64,000 bases of DNA from Bacillota bacterium (GCA_023460085.1 JAEWRI010000036.1:62001-126000), one strand, 5' to 3'; shown: positions 1 through 10,472, counted from the stretch's first letter. Numbers and translations are program-made. The notes: a model not told the origin generated them from the sequence alone.

Positions 1-1045
1 CGTGCGGTACGCCGCCACCTGATACGTGTAAGACACATTGGGCGGCAGGCTCGTGTGGGTGTAATACGTCCGCGTCGTGGAAGTAACCACTACATATTTG
101 CCCGTCGCCGCGTCCCAGCGCCGCACCTCGTACCCGCTTGCGCCGCTGACTGAGCTCCATGTCAGCTTCACGCTGCTGGCGGAAGCCATCGCCGCCTTCA
201 CGTTGGTGACGTTGCCCAGCACAGGCTTCGCGCTGGCGGCGGGCGAGTTCGCCGCCGCGTAAATCTTATTCCCGCTCACCGTACGGTAGACGCGGATATA
301 ATAGCTGTAGGTATGGAACGGCGTCAGCCCGGTGCTGCTGTAGGACGTGCTCGTCGTGGTGCCCAGCAGCGTGTACGCCCCGCCGTTGTCCGAGCGCCAC
401 ACCTCGTAGCGTGTGCGCCCCGATACGCTGCTCCACGACACCTTCACCTTCACCGGGTCCACCGCCGACGCCGTGCAGCTGCTCACCGCCGACAGCACAG
501 GCTTGGCGGAAACGATGGCCGAATCCGCTCCCTCCACTTTGGTGCGGCCCACCGTGCGGTATGCCCGCACCTTGTAGTAGTACGTCGTCCCGGTGCTGCG
601 GTTTCCGTCCGAATACGACAGCGACGTCGTGCTGCCGATATAGCTGTACGTGCCTCCCGAAGACGATGCCCGGTACACGCGGTAGCCGTTCGCGCCGCTC
701 ACCGCGCTCCATGTTACTTTAATGCTGTTGTAGCCCGCCGTTGCCGCCGCGGGCGACGAAGGGGCAAGCGGCAGCGGCCTTGCCGCCGCATATGCCGACA
801 GGCTGCCGTACGTCGTCGCCGTGGACGCCGTGCAGTACGCCTTCACCTTATAGTAGTAGGTCGTCCCGGTGGTCAGCCCGGCGTCCGTATAGCCCGTGCC
901 GGAGGCCGTGCCTACCTTCGTATAGCTGCCGCCGCTGCTGGTGCCGCGCCACACCTCGTAGCCCGCCGCGCCCGTGACGGCGCTCCAACTCACGTTAACG
1001 CTGCTGTAGGTCGCCGTGGACGCGGAGACAGCGGGCGTGCCTATC
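1..1045. repeat. FN3-coding segment duplicated from/into the neighbouring gene
   Basis: The FN3-coding DNA of the subtilase gene matches the DNA around 4257-5580 of the giant gene almost base for base over long runs, in the same module order (A, B, C, D). The giant carries one more copy of module D, with about 275 bp period at 4254 and 4529. This is a recent intergenic duplication or gene conversion tract. Confidence 0.85.
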
Positions 1046-3765
1046 GCCGCGAACTCCGCGACAAGGTAGGTATCCCCTGCCGGGACGAAGGAATATACGG
1101 CGCTGGTGCTCACCTGCGTATCCCCGTTCCGCCATCTCAAAAAGCGGCATCCCGCGGAGGGCGTTGCGCGTACAGCCACCGTCGTCGCGTCGTTGAAGGT
1201 TCCGCCTCCCGATACCGACCCATACGACCATTCGGAAGCGTCCACCACAACCGAATACACGCGCAGCCGCTGCACCGTGCACTGCGCGGTATACCCGCCG
1301 TCCAGTGTCTCCGCGGTGATCGTCGCCGTGCCGTCGTCCAGCAGCGTCACCTTGCCCGCGCTGGTCACCGTCGCGACGGACGTATCGCTGCTCGACCAGA
1401 TCACCCGCGTATTGTACGCGGTTGAGGGGGAAACCGCGGCCGTCAGCGTTTCACTCTGGCCCACCATGATCTTCAGCGTGCTCTTGTTCAGCGACACCCC
1501 GCTCGCGTGCGCATAGGGCAGGTTGCGCAGCGTAGGAAACGTCTTTCCCTCGGTCATCGTCCATACGCCGGTAAAATCGAATCCCGTGAAGGTGGCCTGC
1601 GCGCGCAGCAGAGCGGCGCTCGTTACCGGGCTCAGGTTGTATACGTTCACCGGCAGTACGGAGGATGCGTTGTAGCCTACCGCTGAGCCGCCCCCGGTAT
1701 TATAGCAGTTCTGTATAACGCGAAATGCTGCTCCGCAGATTCCGCCGATTCTCTCTTCGCCGTAGGCCGTACCTTCGTTAAAGCAGTTGGTGAGGGTTCC
1801 GCTGGACATATACCCCAGTATTCCTCCGGAATTATCGTACCCGTAAGCTCTATCACCAACCGCAACATCGCCTTGGTTGTAGCACTCGGTGATGCTGCCA
1901 GCGTTCTGCTCACCCGCGATGCCGCCCGCCGTCATATACCAAGCGCCCACATCGGCAAGGTTTGCGCATCGCAGTATGCTCCCGTTATTTTCTCCCACAA
2001 TGCCGCCTGCGGTGAAATCCGCCTCCACATACCCGTCCACGCTGCAGCTCGTCACCGTTCCGTTGTTGCGCCCCGCAATCGCGCCGACATTGTCACCTCC
2101 GTATATCTCGCAGCCGACGATGCAAAGCTCGCGCACCTCCGCGCCCGCAGCCAGCGTAGAGAATAGCCCCACGTTGTCTTCGTCCGATTCGATGTACAGC
2201 CCCTCGATGCGGTGACCGTTTCCGTCAAAGGTTCCGGTGAACCCCTCTATCGGTACCCACCCGGCGTCCACGCCCATATCGATGTCGCCCGTCATCACGA
2301 AATCCGCCGCGGCGTAGTAGCGCACCGCGCTCAGCTGAGACCGCGTGGATACCTGATACGGATCGGATTCCGTACCGATACCCGCGGCGAATATGGGCTG
2401 GTTTGCGGCCCTGTAAACTGCCATCATGGCGTTCACCTGACCGTAGCCGTACTCGCTGTCCTTGCCCGCCGCGCCGAAATCGTCCGCCGTGCTGTACAGT
2501 ATGTCCTTCACCTGGGCCACGCTCAGGCTGGGATTCACCGAAAGCACCAGCGCCGCGCACGCCGCCACCACCGGCGACGCCATGGACGTGCCGCTGGCAT
2601 AGAGATATTGCGTGTAGTAAGGGGCGGTGGAAACGAAGGTGGAATAGATGGAAACCCCCGGCGCGCAGATGTCCTTGGCCGAGCCGTAGTTGGAGAAGCT
2701 GGCGCGCTGCCCGTCCACATCGGTGGCAATGACCGAGATGCAGGAGTCGTAGTCCGAAGGGTACGCGGCGCTCGAGGTGCTTTCATTGCCCGCCGCCGCG
2801 ACGCACACAATGCCCTTGGATACCGCGGAGTCGATGGCCTGATGAAGCGCCGTATCATCCTCGCTGTCGCCAAAGCTCATGTTGATAACCTTTGCGCCCT
2901 TGCTGACGGCATAATTGATTCCCTGTATAACATCCAGCGTATCCGCGTAGTCCCCGTCGAATACGTCGCATATGATCAGCTTCACGCCCGGCGCAATGCC
3001 CGCGACCCCAATTCCGTTGTTCGCCTTGGCGGCGATGATACCCGCGATGTGCGTGCCGTGCCCATCCGTCTCGTCGTTGGCATTCCCGTCGTTATCCACG
3101 GTGTCGGTCTGCGCGTACACCTGTCCCGCCAAGTCGGGGTGGTCCAGGTCGATTCCGGAATCGATGATGGCCACACGGATGTCGGAAGACCCCCTCGTAA
3201 TGTCCCACGCGTCATAAGCGCCTATCGCATTCAGATACCACTGTCTGCCCGCGTAAGGGTCGGTTGCCACGGCCTCGGCCTCATAATCCTCCAGCTTGTA
3301 CACATAGTTGGGCTGCGCGTACTCCACGCCGGGCTGCTCCTCGATCACTTCGATGAAGCCCTCCACCGTCTCGCCCTCGGGCACTTCCGTCAGCACCATA
3401 TCGCTGGCGGGCAGCGCCTCCTGTACGCCGCTGTCCACCTCGCTCAGCGTATCCTCTATGGCGCCATCCGATACGCTGCCGCTGAACTTAACCAGCACCT
3501 CGCCGTCCAGACAAGGCACGCCGTCCACTTCGATGATTTCCGCCTCTTCCGGCACCGGTGTCTCTTCAGGAGCTGGCGTTTCCTCCGGTGTCGGCGTTTC
3601 TTCCGGTGTCGGCGTTTCTTCCGGCATTGGTGTCTCCGCCGGGATATCGTCGGCGGCATACGCTTCCGGTATGTTTACCGAGAAGATTCCCGCCGTCATC
3701 ACGACACATAAGAAAACCGCCAATATCCGCATGGTCTTTCCGCTCCGCGCCAGTCCGTGAATCAT
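1..3765 (-). CDS. Secreted subtilisin-like (S8) serine protease with GLUG, BIG2 and FN3 modules, C-terminus cut by window edge
   Basis: The frame is open from the ATG at 3765 to the window edge (about 1255 codons), so the C-terminus is missing. A signal peptide ends near residue 37 (AYA/AD), followed by a Pro/Glu/Thr-rich linker with ETPTPE repeats and a propeptide-like segment. The S8 triad is intact: Asp202 (AIIDSGID), His236 (DGHGTHIAG), Ser394 (SGTSMASP), with oxyanion Asn327 in AAAGNES; spacing matches the family. Behind it come GLUG-type repeats (about 450-730), a BIG2 domain (about 755-832), an InlB-like repeat, and at least four FN3 domains from about 908. Family knowledge says these are cell-surface or secreted proteases; the substrate is unknown. 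A second ATG at 3732 is a possible alternative start. The FN3 tail is nearly identical to that of the next gene upstream. Confidence 0.9.
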   Translation of the reverse strand, partial: MIHGLARSGKTMRILAVFLCVVMTAGIFSVNIPEAYAADDIPAETPMPEETPTPEETPTPEETPAPEETPVPEEAEIIEVDGVPCLDGEVLVKFSGSVSDGAIEDTLSEVDSGVQEALPASDMVLTEVPEGETVEGFIEVIEEQPGVEYAQPNYVYKLEDYEAEAVATDPYAGRQWYLNAIGAYDAWDITRGSSDIRVAIIDSGIDLDHPDLAGQVYAQTDTVDNDGNANDETDGHGTHIAGIIAAKANNGIGVAGIAPGVKLIICDVFDGDYADTLDVIQGINYAVSKGAKVINMSFGDSEDDTALHQAIDSAVSKGIVCVAAAGNESTSSAAYPSDYDSCISVIATDVDGQRASFSNYGSAKDICAPGVSIYSTFVSTAPYYTQYLYASGTSMASPVVAACAALVLSVNPSLSVAQVKDILYSTADDFGAAGKDSEYGYGQVNAMMAVYRAANQPIFAAGIGTESDPYQVSTRSQLSAVRYYAAADFVMTGDIDMGVDAGWVPIEGFTGTFDGNGHRIEGLYIESDEDNVGLFSTLAAGAEVRELCIVGCEIYGGDNVGAIAGRNNGTVTSCSVDGYVEADFTAGGIVGENNGSILRCANLADVGAWYMTAGGIAGEQNAGSITECYNQGDVAVGDRAYGYDNSGGILGYMSSGTLTNCFNEGTAYGEERIGGICGAAFRVIQNCYNTGGGSAVGYNASSVLPVNVYNLSPVTSAALLRAQATFTGFDFTGVWTMTEGKTFPTLRNLPYAHASGVSLNKSTLKIMVGQSETLTAAVSPSTAYNTRVIWSSSDTSVATVTSAGKVTLLDDGTATITAETLDGGYTAQCTVQRLRVYSVVVDASEWSYGSVSGGGTFNDATTVAVRATPSAGCRFLRWRNGDTQVSTSAVYSFVPAGDTYLVAEFAAIGTPAVSASTATYSSVNVSWSAVTGAAGYEVWRGTSSGGSYTKVGTASGTGYTDAGLTTGTTYYYKVKAYCTASTATTYGSLSAYAAARPLPLAPSSPAAATAGYNSIKVTWSAVSGANGYRVYRASSSGGTYSYIGSTTSLSYSDGNRSTGTTYYYKVRAYRTVGRTKVEGADSAIVSAKPVLSAVSSCTASAVDPVKVKVSWSSVSGRTRYEVWRSDNGGAYTLLGTTTSTSYSSTGLTPFHTYSYYIRVYRTVSGNKIYAAANSPAASAKPVLGNVTNVKAAMASASSVKLTWSSVSGASGYEVRRWDAATGKYVVVTSTTRTYYTHTSLPPNVSYTYQVAAYRT

Positions 3766-3813
3766 CGTATGCCGCCCTTTCCAGTGAATCCCGGTTGTAT
3801 TCCCTACAGTTTT

Positions 3814-3841
3814 ATTGTAGATCCCCGCTCATATATATCAA
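3814..3841 (-). promoter_or_regulatory. Sigma-A-like promoter of the subtilase gene
   Basis: On the minus strand TTGATA (3836-3841) and TACAAT (3814-3819) are 16 bp apart, about 50 nt before the subtilase ATG. Confidence 0.6.
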
Positions 3842-3879
3842 CAGGAAATCCCGCCTGCAAACAACATTTCTGCAACATT

Positions 3880-3906
3880 AAAGGGCCTCCCCTTCCGGAA
3901 AGGCCC
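3880..3906 (-). terminator. Intrinsic terminator of the giant GLUG/FN3 gene
   Basis: Just after the stop codon at 3922 the minus strand forms a GGGCCT/AGGCCC stem (arms 3901-3906 and 3883-3888) followed by a short T tract. It separates the two surface-protein genes into independent units. Confidence 0.7.
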
Positions 3907-3921
3907 GGTGATAGTCCAAAC

Positions 3922-6900
3922 CTACGGCGTCGCCGTCACCACGGCGGACGCGCTGCCGTAATACTTCACGCCGTTCACCGTCACATACGCCTTCACGATG
4001 TAGTAGTACGGCGTTCCCGTCGTCAGCCCGCTGTTGGTATACGACGTGCTCGTCGTGGTGCCCACGGACACAAACGTGCCGTCCGGCGTCGCCGAGCGGA
4101 AAATTTCATACCCCGTTCGCCCCGAGACCGCGTTCCACGTCAGCTTAATCTTCGTGGAACTGCTCCGCGCCGCCTTGGGGTTCGTCACGCCGCCCAGCGT
4201 CGGCGTCGCCGATACCGGGGTACACGCGGCGCTGTACACGCGCGCGCTGCCCACCGTGCGGTACGCCGCCACCTGATACGTGTACGACACATTGGGCGGC
4301 AGGCTCGTGTGGGTGTAATACGTCCGCGTCGTGGAAGCCACCACCACGTACTTGCCCGTCGCCGCGTCCCAGCGCCGCACCTCGTAGCCGCTTGCGCCGC
4401 TGACTGAGCTCCACGTCAGCTTCACGCTGCTGGCGGAAGCCATCGCCGCCTTCACGTTGGTCACCGCGCCGAAGTAGGGCGTCGCCGATACCGGCGTGCA
4501 GGCCGTGCTGTACACACGCGCGCTGCCCACCGTGCGGTACGCTGCCACCTCATACGTGTAAGACACGTTGGGAACCAAATCCGAATGCGTGTAATACGTC
4601 CGCGTCGTGGACGCCACCACCACGTATTTGCCCGACGCCGCGTCCCAGCGCCGCACCTCGTACCCGCTTGCGCCCGACACCGAGCTCCATGTCAGCTTCA
4701 CGCTGCTGGCGGAAGCCATCGCCGCCTTCACGTTGGTGACGCTGCCCAGCACAGGCTTCGCGCTGGCGGCGGGCGAGTTCGCCGCCGCGTAGATTTTCTG
4801 TCCGCTCACCGTACGGTAGACGCGGATATAATAGCTGTAGGTATGGAACGGCGTCAGCCCGGTGCTGCTGTAGGATGTGCTCGTCGTGGTGCCCAGCAGC
4901 GTGTACGCCCCGCCGTTGTCCGAGCGCCACACCTCGTAGCGCGTGCGCCCCGGTACGCTGCTCCACGACACCTTCACCTTCACGGGGTCCACCGCCGACG
5001 CCGTGCAGCTGCTCACCGCCGACAGCGCAGGCTTGGCGAAAACGATGGCCGAATCCGCACCGTTCATCGTATTCCTGCCCACCGTACAGTACGCACACAC
5101 CTTGTAGTAATACGTCGTGCCGGTATTGCGGCTGCCGTCCGTATACGACAGCGATGTCGTGCTGCCAATCCAGCTGTACATGCCGCCTGCAGACGATGCG
5201 CGGTATACGCGGTAGCCGTTCGCGCCGCTCACCGCGCTCCACGATACCTTAATGCTGCTGTAGCTGGATGACGCCGCCGCGGGAGATGCGGGCGCAAGCG
5301 GTTCAGGCGTCACGAGCACGTATGCCGACAGGCTGCCGTATGTCGTCGCGGTGGAGGCCGTGCAGTACGCCTTCACCTTATAGTAGTTGGTCGTTCCGGT
5401 GGTCAGCCCGGCGTCCGTATAGCTGGTGCCGGAGGCCGTGCCCACCTTCGCATAGCCAGTGCCGATGCTTGCAGAGCGCCACACCTCGTAGCCCGCCGCG
5501 CCCTCGACAGGGCTCCAGCTGACATTCACGCGGTCATACCCCGCCGAAGCCGCGGTTACCGCAGGCGTGCCTATCGCCGCGAACTCCGCCTTAAGGTTCA
5601 TGTCGGCGCTTACCGTAAAGGTATAGGACGCGCTCGTGGAAACCTGCGTGGAACCGTTCATCCAGCGCACGAAGCGATAGCCTGCGTTGGGCGTGGCGGT
5701 CAGGGTCACGACAGCGCCGTTGCTATGTGCTCCGCCACTCGATACCCTTCCGTATGCGCTGTTGTTGGCAGCCACAGCAATGGTATAGCTTGCGGGCTGC
5801 ACCGTCACTTCACAGGTGTCCGACACCCCGTCCGCCGTCGCCGTGATGATGGCGCTGCCGGAAGATACTGCCGCCACCTTGCCCGTTTGGTCGACCGTCG
5901 CAACATCTGTATTGCTGCTGGACCATGTCACAGTGGAGTATGTGGCGTCCGAGGGGGAAACGGTGGCAGTAAAAGTTATCGCGTCTCCTATAATCATAGC
6001 CGCTGTACTAATGTCGAGGCTCACGTTCAAAACAGCGGTAACAGGCATGATAGTAATACTTTTAGTACCTACTACACTACTTCCATCATTAGACGTTGCA
6101 GTCACAATAACGATACCCGGATGAATTGCCGTAAGCAACCCGCTCTCGTCAATACTGGCTTCACCCGTATCATTGGTAACTGTCCAAGTACAGCTTTTGT
6201 CATGCGCATTTTCAGGGGATATGGACACCCCCATGTGTATCGTTCCATTAACCATCACCGTATCGCTTGCGCTCGTTACTGTAATGGTATCCACATATAT
6301 CCCTTCCAAAAGAATTGCCTGCAATTCCGGAAACGCATAACTCGTATTGCCTGCCATCGTCCATATGGTATCAAAATTATAACCTGAGAAATTAACCTCT
6401 TGAGCCATCTGATCCCTTGTGACAGCCAAACCGGCGTCCGTTCCATCACCCACACCTCTTGCGATGTTGCTGAGGTAATAACAATTCTCGATTTTTCCGG
6501 CAGCCAGTTTCCCGACGATTCCTCCCTCGGCTGTGATGCCATCGACAATACCATTGCTATAGGATGTCTTGATTGCCCCAGACTCCATATACCCTACAAC
6601 CCCGCCGGAAAAGCCGTAGCTACTGTCGCCATCCACACAACCGGTATTGTAACAATCTCGAATTATATTATCCCATGTAGTATGGATTGTTTTTTTAACA
6701 AATCCTGCGATCCCACCCGCATACCGCCCGTTGATATGACCACTGTTGTGGCAGACGTCAATCACCCCCCCCATTTTTCCGACGATACCGCCAACGGTTG
6801 AACCGCTCAAGTTGCCCGCATTGCAGCATTCACGGATGGTTGCAAATCCCATCCCACCTGCAATGCCACCTGTTATGCCATTTCCACCGGTATTAATGCT

Positions 6901-9900
6901 TGCCAGATTATTGCAGTCGTAAATTATCCCGTCATCCAGATAACCAACAACCCCTCCCGAAGAACCGGCTCCGTCAATAGTCACAACACCTGCGTTCACA
7001 CAACTGGTGACGATAATGTTATAATAGGATTCCCCAACAATACCGCCCGCCTTATATTCGCCCAAAATGCCGCCTTCATTTCTGCAGTTGTTGACCCGTG
7101 CATCTGTCCCCATGTTGCCTACAATTCCTCCAGCATCATTTCCGTTCACGGTCGCTTGGTTTACGCATTCCCTTATGGCTCCACCGTATGCGGTACCCGC
7201 GATACCTCCTACAGTAGATTGCGTTACAGAAGTAATGGCACCCGACACATCGCACCTGCTGACAGTTCCTTGGTATAGATATCCTACAATTCCCCCGACA
7301 TAGCATGTGTAACCTGTGCCGCTGGCAGTAATGCTGCACGATTCCAAATGCAAATCATCAATAGCCCCAAAATCTACATATCCAAACAGGCCGCCGTATA
7401 TCGTAAAACTACCGCTGATATTCTGAACCAATCCTTTAATTTCATACCCGTTGCCATCGAACATTCCCGTAAACGGCAAGGCCGCGGTACCAATGGGAAC
7501 AAACCCTGAGCCATCATTATAGAACGCGCCCCCCTCAGCAAAATCCGCTACGGTAAACTCGATATCGCACATTAATACAAAGCTGGAATCCAAATGTTCT
7601 GACACCTTGATAAGCTGTTGCGCTGTTGCAATCTGATATGGGTCATACGACATACCGTTTCCTCCAGAAAAATCGGAAGAAGCGGGCTCTACAACCATTT
7701 CCACCGCTTGCAACTCAGCATACGGAAAGTTCCCATTCCCCTGCATTGTCCATGTTGTATCAAAATCAAAACCTTCAAATGTTTCCGGCTGCGCCATTTG
7801 AGTTTCAGAAACCATGGTTCCATAATCCGTACCGTTACCCACGCCGCGCGTCATATTGTCCAGGTAATAACAATCAGAGATTATCATATAGTATGAATTT
7901 CCTGAGATAGCGCCCGCATTACGGCCCCCAATATTGCCAACATTATAGCAATTTCTCACAGAAAACTCGTTGGCATCCAGATTACCTACAATGCCGCCGC
8001 CATACTCTCCGCCGCTGACACTGCCAGCATTATAGCAGTCAAAAATGGTTGCCGGCCAAGCCGCACCTATCACACCGCCAGCATAACCATCGCCCCATAC
8101 TATGTCGAGAGATCTGCTGTTGCTGCTGATGCGGCCTGTGTTATAGCAGTTGCTGATAATACAGTCCGTAACCGTTCCAGCAATCCCTCCGGTACGGAGC
8201 CCACCGCTGATGCGGCTTGTATTATAGCATCCGCTGATCGTGCTGTTAAAGGCACCGCCCGCGATACCTCCTACATGAACCAACCCCTGTCCGTATACAG
8301 TGATATGGCTATCTTCCAAGCCCAGGCCATAAATTTTGCAGTTCTTAATACACCCGAATACTCCTGCGTACCCTGAAGCTGAACCGCCGAGTGTGATATT
8401 TTCATACAGGCCTTTGACTGCATACCCATTACCGTCAAATATACCAGTAAAAGGTATAGTTCCTGTCCCGATTGGAACAAAGCCTGCGCCTCCATTGTAG
8501 AATGCACCGCCTTCTTCAAATTCCGTCCCGCAGAACACGATATCGCCGGCCAGCACAAAACAACTGCCGGAGTAATCCCTTACACTGTCCAACTGCTCCA
8601 CCGTGGCAATCTGATATGGATCGTAAGGCATGCCATTACCGCCAGCGAAATCCGGCGAAGCAAGCAGAGCTATCATGCCCACCGCCTGAAGCTCTGGATA
8701 GGGATAGTCCTCATCTCCCTGCATCGTCCAAACCGTATCAAAGTCAAAACCCGCAAACGTCTCCTGCAACATCATCTGAGTACTGGTTACGGCAAGCGAA
8801 GTATCCAGTCCATCTCCTGTGCCCAGAAAAGTTCTATCCAGATAATAACAAATACTAACCGGGTCGCCCCTTGTTAAACCGACAATACCGCCAGTATCAT
8901 CGCCGTTTACATTGCCAACACTGTAGCAACACTCAATCGCGGTAAAGCCATCCCAGACATATCCTACAATCCCTCCGGCGATCTTCCCGCTTACCCTGCC
9001 TGTATTATACGAATTCGATACCGAACTTGATGCAAGTTGTTTACCCAGGGAACCTGAGATTCCTCCAGCATAAGTGCCACTTACTTTGCCAATATTGTAA
9101 CACCCTTCGATGACACCTTTGTACATGAACCCAGCTATGCCCCCGCCACTATTCGAATCCTCGCTGGTTATCGTACCAGTGTTGTAGCAATTGGTAACTG
9201 TGCTGTTGCTTTCTGCTTTTCCTACAATGCCGCCGACCGTATCACCTGTCACGCTGCCCGTATGATAACAGTTGTCGACCATACCTTCCGTAATGAAGCC
9301 CACAATCCCGCCAGCATCTCCAACCGAAATGGTGATACTGTTTCCCTCCATGCCAAGGTTACGGATGGTACCGCCGTTCATATAACCAAATAATCCGCCA
9401 TGTACCGTTCCATTGCCTGTGGTTTTCTGATATAATCCTCTAACCGCGTAATTCCCGCCGTTTAATACACCTGTGAACGGCGCGGTTTCATCCCCTATTG
9501 GCTCCCACCCCTTCCCATCGTTCCAGTACGCGCCGCCCTCGCTTGTCGCCGCGATCATGTCGATATCGTTCGTCATAATAAAGCACGCGTCGGGATAATT
9601 CCGTACCGCATCCAGTTGTGCAGGAGTGGATACCTGATACGGATCCTCCTCTGTGCCTGAGCCGAAAAAATCCGCCCATTGTGCAAACAGCGTAATATTT
9701 CCCGTTATCCCGGTATTAAAATTCCATTCGTTCTCACATTCCGCCTCCGTATACCAGCCGCCAAATACCTTTTCACCGTCGGATGGGTCAGCAGGGCAAA
9801 CAGCGCTTACCCCTTCGTATACAATCTGTGTGTCCGGTGCGGTGCCCTCTGCGCCGTTCATGTCGAAAGAAACGGTATATGTGGCATCCGGGTTAAAAGT

Positions 9901-10392
9901 CTTTACTGCGAATCCATTCCAGGGATCTGAAAACCCTGCAGACGTGCTCACATCATAGATTGTAAGGCTTGCTCCGCAGCCACTGAATATGCTTTCATCC
10001 GAGGATGGGGCATTCCCCAAAAAGTATGCGTTTCGCAGTTGCATGCATCCGGAAAAGGCATTCGCCCCGATACTGGCAACACTGCCGGGTATCATGACGG
10101 TCGCAATCAGCGTGTTGTTCGCAAACGCGCTATCCCCAATCGCCGTCACCGCATACGTATTCGTCCCGTCCGTCACCGTATCCGGTATGGTGATATCCCC
10201 GCCAGCGCCGGTATAGCCCGTAATCGTCGCGGTGATACCGTCCTCATTCACGGAATAGGTATAATCGCCGGAGGTCTCCGCTTCCGCGGTGCGAATCAGC
10301 GGAGGCAGCAACAGCACGCCCCCGATTGCCAGGGCGATGCAAACCAGACCTGTCAGTACTCTTTTGCCATACCGTTTCGCGCCGTCATTCAT
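3922..10392 (-). CDS. Giant secreted surface protein: LRR_5, InlB-type, GLUG, BIG2 and FN3 repeats
   Basis: 2156 residues. A signal peptide runs to about residue 38 (AEA/ETS). Next is a BspA-like leucine-rich segment (about 45-150: ITIPDTV, IGDSAFANN), an InlB/Flg_new-type repeat ending LFAQW (about 168-240), then three large GLUG blocks starting near 245, 580 and 905. Each block opens with a 'DPYQI/VxT..QLD.V' motif and carries many 'GGI[VA]G...CYN.G' turns. Two BIG2 domains follow (about 1364-1534), a divergent InlB repeat (1534-1607) and six FN3 domains to the end. No LPXTG, SLH or C-terminal membrane anchor is visible, so it is either released or held non-covalently. GLUG and FN3 modules usually serve adhesion or polymer binding; the ligand is unknown. 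The start has a strong GGAGG site at ATG 10392. Confidence 0.9.
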   Translation of the reverse strand: MNDGAKRYGKRVLTGLVCIALAIGGVLLLPPLIRTAEAETSGDYTYSVNEDGITATITGYTGAGGDITIPDTVTDGTNTYAVTAIGDSAFANNTLIATVMIPGSVASIGANAFSGCMQLRNAYFLGNAPSSDESIFSGCGASLTIYDVSTSAGFSDPWNGFAVKTFNPDATYTVSFDMNGAEGTAPDTQIVYEGVSAVCPADPSDGEKVFGGWYTEAECENEWNFNTGITGNITLFAQWADFFGSGTEEDPYQVSTPAQLDAVRNYPDACFIMTNDIDMIAATSEGGAYWNDGKGWEPIGDETAPFTGVLNGGNYAVRGLYQKTTGNGTVHGGLFGYMNGGTIRNLGMEGNSITISVGDAGGIVGFITEGMVDNCYHTGSVTGDTVGGIVGKAESNSTVTNCYNTGTITSEDSNSGGGIAGFMYKGVIEGCYNIGKVSGTYAGGISGSLGKQLASSSVSNSYNTGRVSGKIAGGIVGYVWDGFTAIECCYSVGNVNGDDTGGIVGLTRGDPVSICYYLDRTFLGTGDGLDTSLAVTSTQMMLQETFAGFDFDTVWTMQGDEDYPYPELQAVGMIALLASPDFAGGNGMPYDPYQIATVEQLDSVRDYSGSCFVLAGDIVFCGTEFEEGGAFYNGGAGFVPIGTGTIPFTGIFDGNGYAVKGLYENITLGGSASGYAGVFGCIKNCKIYGLGLEDSHITVYGQGLVHVGGIAGGAFNSTISGCYNTSRISGGLRTGGIAGTVTDCIISNCYNTGRISSNSRSLDIVWGDGYAGGVIGAAWPATIFDCYNAGSVSGGEYGGGIVGNLDANEFSVRNCYNVGNIGGRNAGAISGNSYYMIISDCYYLDNMTRGVGNGTDYGTMVSETQMAQPETFEGFDFDTTWTMQGNGNFPYAELQAVEMVVEPASSDFSGGNGMSYDPYQIATAQQLIKVSEHLDSSFVLMCDIEFTVADFAEGGAFYNDGSGFVPIGTAALPFTGMFDGNGYEIKGLVQNISGSFTIYGGLFGYVDFGAIDDLHLESCSITASGTGYTCYVGGIVGYLYQGTVSRCDVSGAITSVTQSTVGGIAGTAYGGAIRECVNQATVNGNDAGGIVGNMGTDARVNNCRNEGGILGEYKAGGIVGESYYNIIVTSCVNAGVVTIDGAGSSGGVVGYLDDGIIYDCNNLASINTGGNGITGGIAGGMGFATIRECCNAGNLSGSTVGGIVGKMGGVIDVCHNSGHINGRYAGGIAGFVKKTIHTTWDNIIRDCYNTGCVDGDSSYGFSGGVVGYMESGAIKTSYSNGIVDGITAEGGIVGKLAAGKIENCYYLSNIARGVGDGTDAGLAVTRDQMAQEVNFSGYNFDTIWTMAGNTSYAFPELQAILLEGIYVDTITVTSASDTVMVNGTIHMGVSISPENAHDKSCTWTVTNDTGEASIDESGLLTAIHPGIVIVTATSNDGSSVVGTKSITIMPVTAVLNVSLDISTAAMIIGDAITFTATVSPSDATYSTVTWSSSNTDVATVDQTGKVAAVSSGSAIITATADGVSDTCEVTVQPASYTIAVAANNSAYGRVSSGGAHSNGAVVTLTATPNAGYRFVRWMNGSTQVSTSASYTFTVSADMNLKAEFAAIGTPAVTAASAGYDRVNVSWSPVEGAAGYEVWRSASIGTGYAKVGTASGTSYTDAGLTTGTTNYYKVKAYCTASTATTYGSLSAYVLVTPEPLAPASPAAASSSYSSIKVSWSAVSGANGYRVYRASSAGGMYSWIGSTTSLSYTDGSRNTGTTYYYKVCAYCTVGRNTMNGADSAIVFAKPALSAVSSCTASAVDPVKVKVSWSSVPGRTRYEVWRSDNGGAYTLLGTTTSTSYSSTGLTPFHTYSYYIRVYRTVSGQKIYAAANSPAASAKPVLGSVTNVKAAMASASSVKLTWSSVSGASGYEVRRWDAASGKYVVVASTTRTYYTHSDLVPNVSYTYEVAAYRTVGSARVYSTACTPVSATPYFGAVTNVKAAMASASSVKLTWSSVSGASGYEVRRWDAATGKYVVVASTTRTYYTHTSLPPNVSYTYQVAAYRTVGSARVYSAACTPVSATPTLGGVTNPKAARSSSTKIKLTWNAVSGRTGYEIFRSATPDGTFVSVGTTTSTSYTNSGLTTGTPYYYIVKAYVTVNGVKYYGSASAVVTATP
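4257..5580. repeat. FN3-coding segment, partner of the repeat at the window start
   Basis: Second copy of the near-identical FN3 module block, inside the 2156-residue gene. Two tandem copies of module D lie at about 4180-4730. The same sense orientation as the copy at 1-1045 makes it a direct repeat, able to recombine and delete or fuse the two genes. Confidence 0.85.
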
Positions 10393-10431
10393 TTCAACCT
10401 CCGGAAGAATCAGGATAGTCTTGCCTGTCCA

Positions 10432-10460
10432 ATTATATCATACCTGCATAAATCAGCCAA
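10432..10460 (-). promoter_or_regulatory. Sigma-A-like promoter of the giant surface-protein gene
   Basis: Minus strand TTGGCT (10455-10460), 17 bp spacer, TATAAT (10432-10437), about 40 nt before the ATG at 10392. Confidence 0.65.
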
Positions 10461-10472
10461 TAGTGACAAAAT

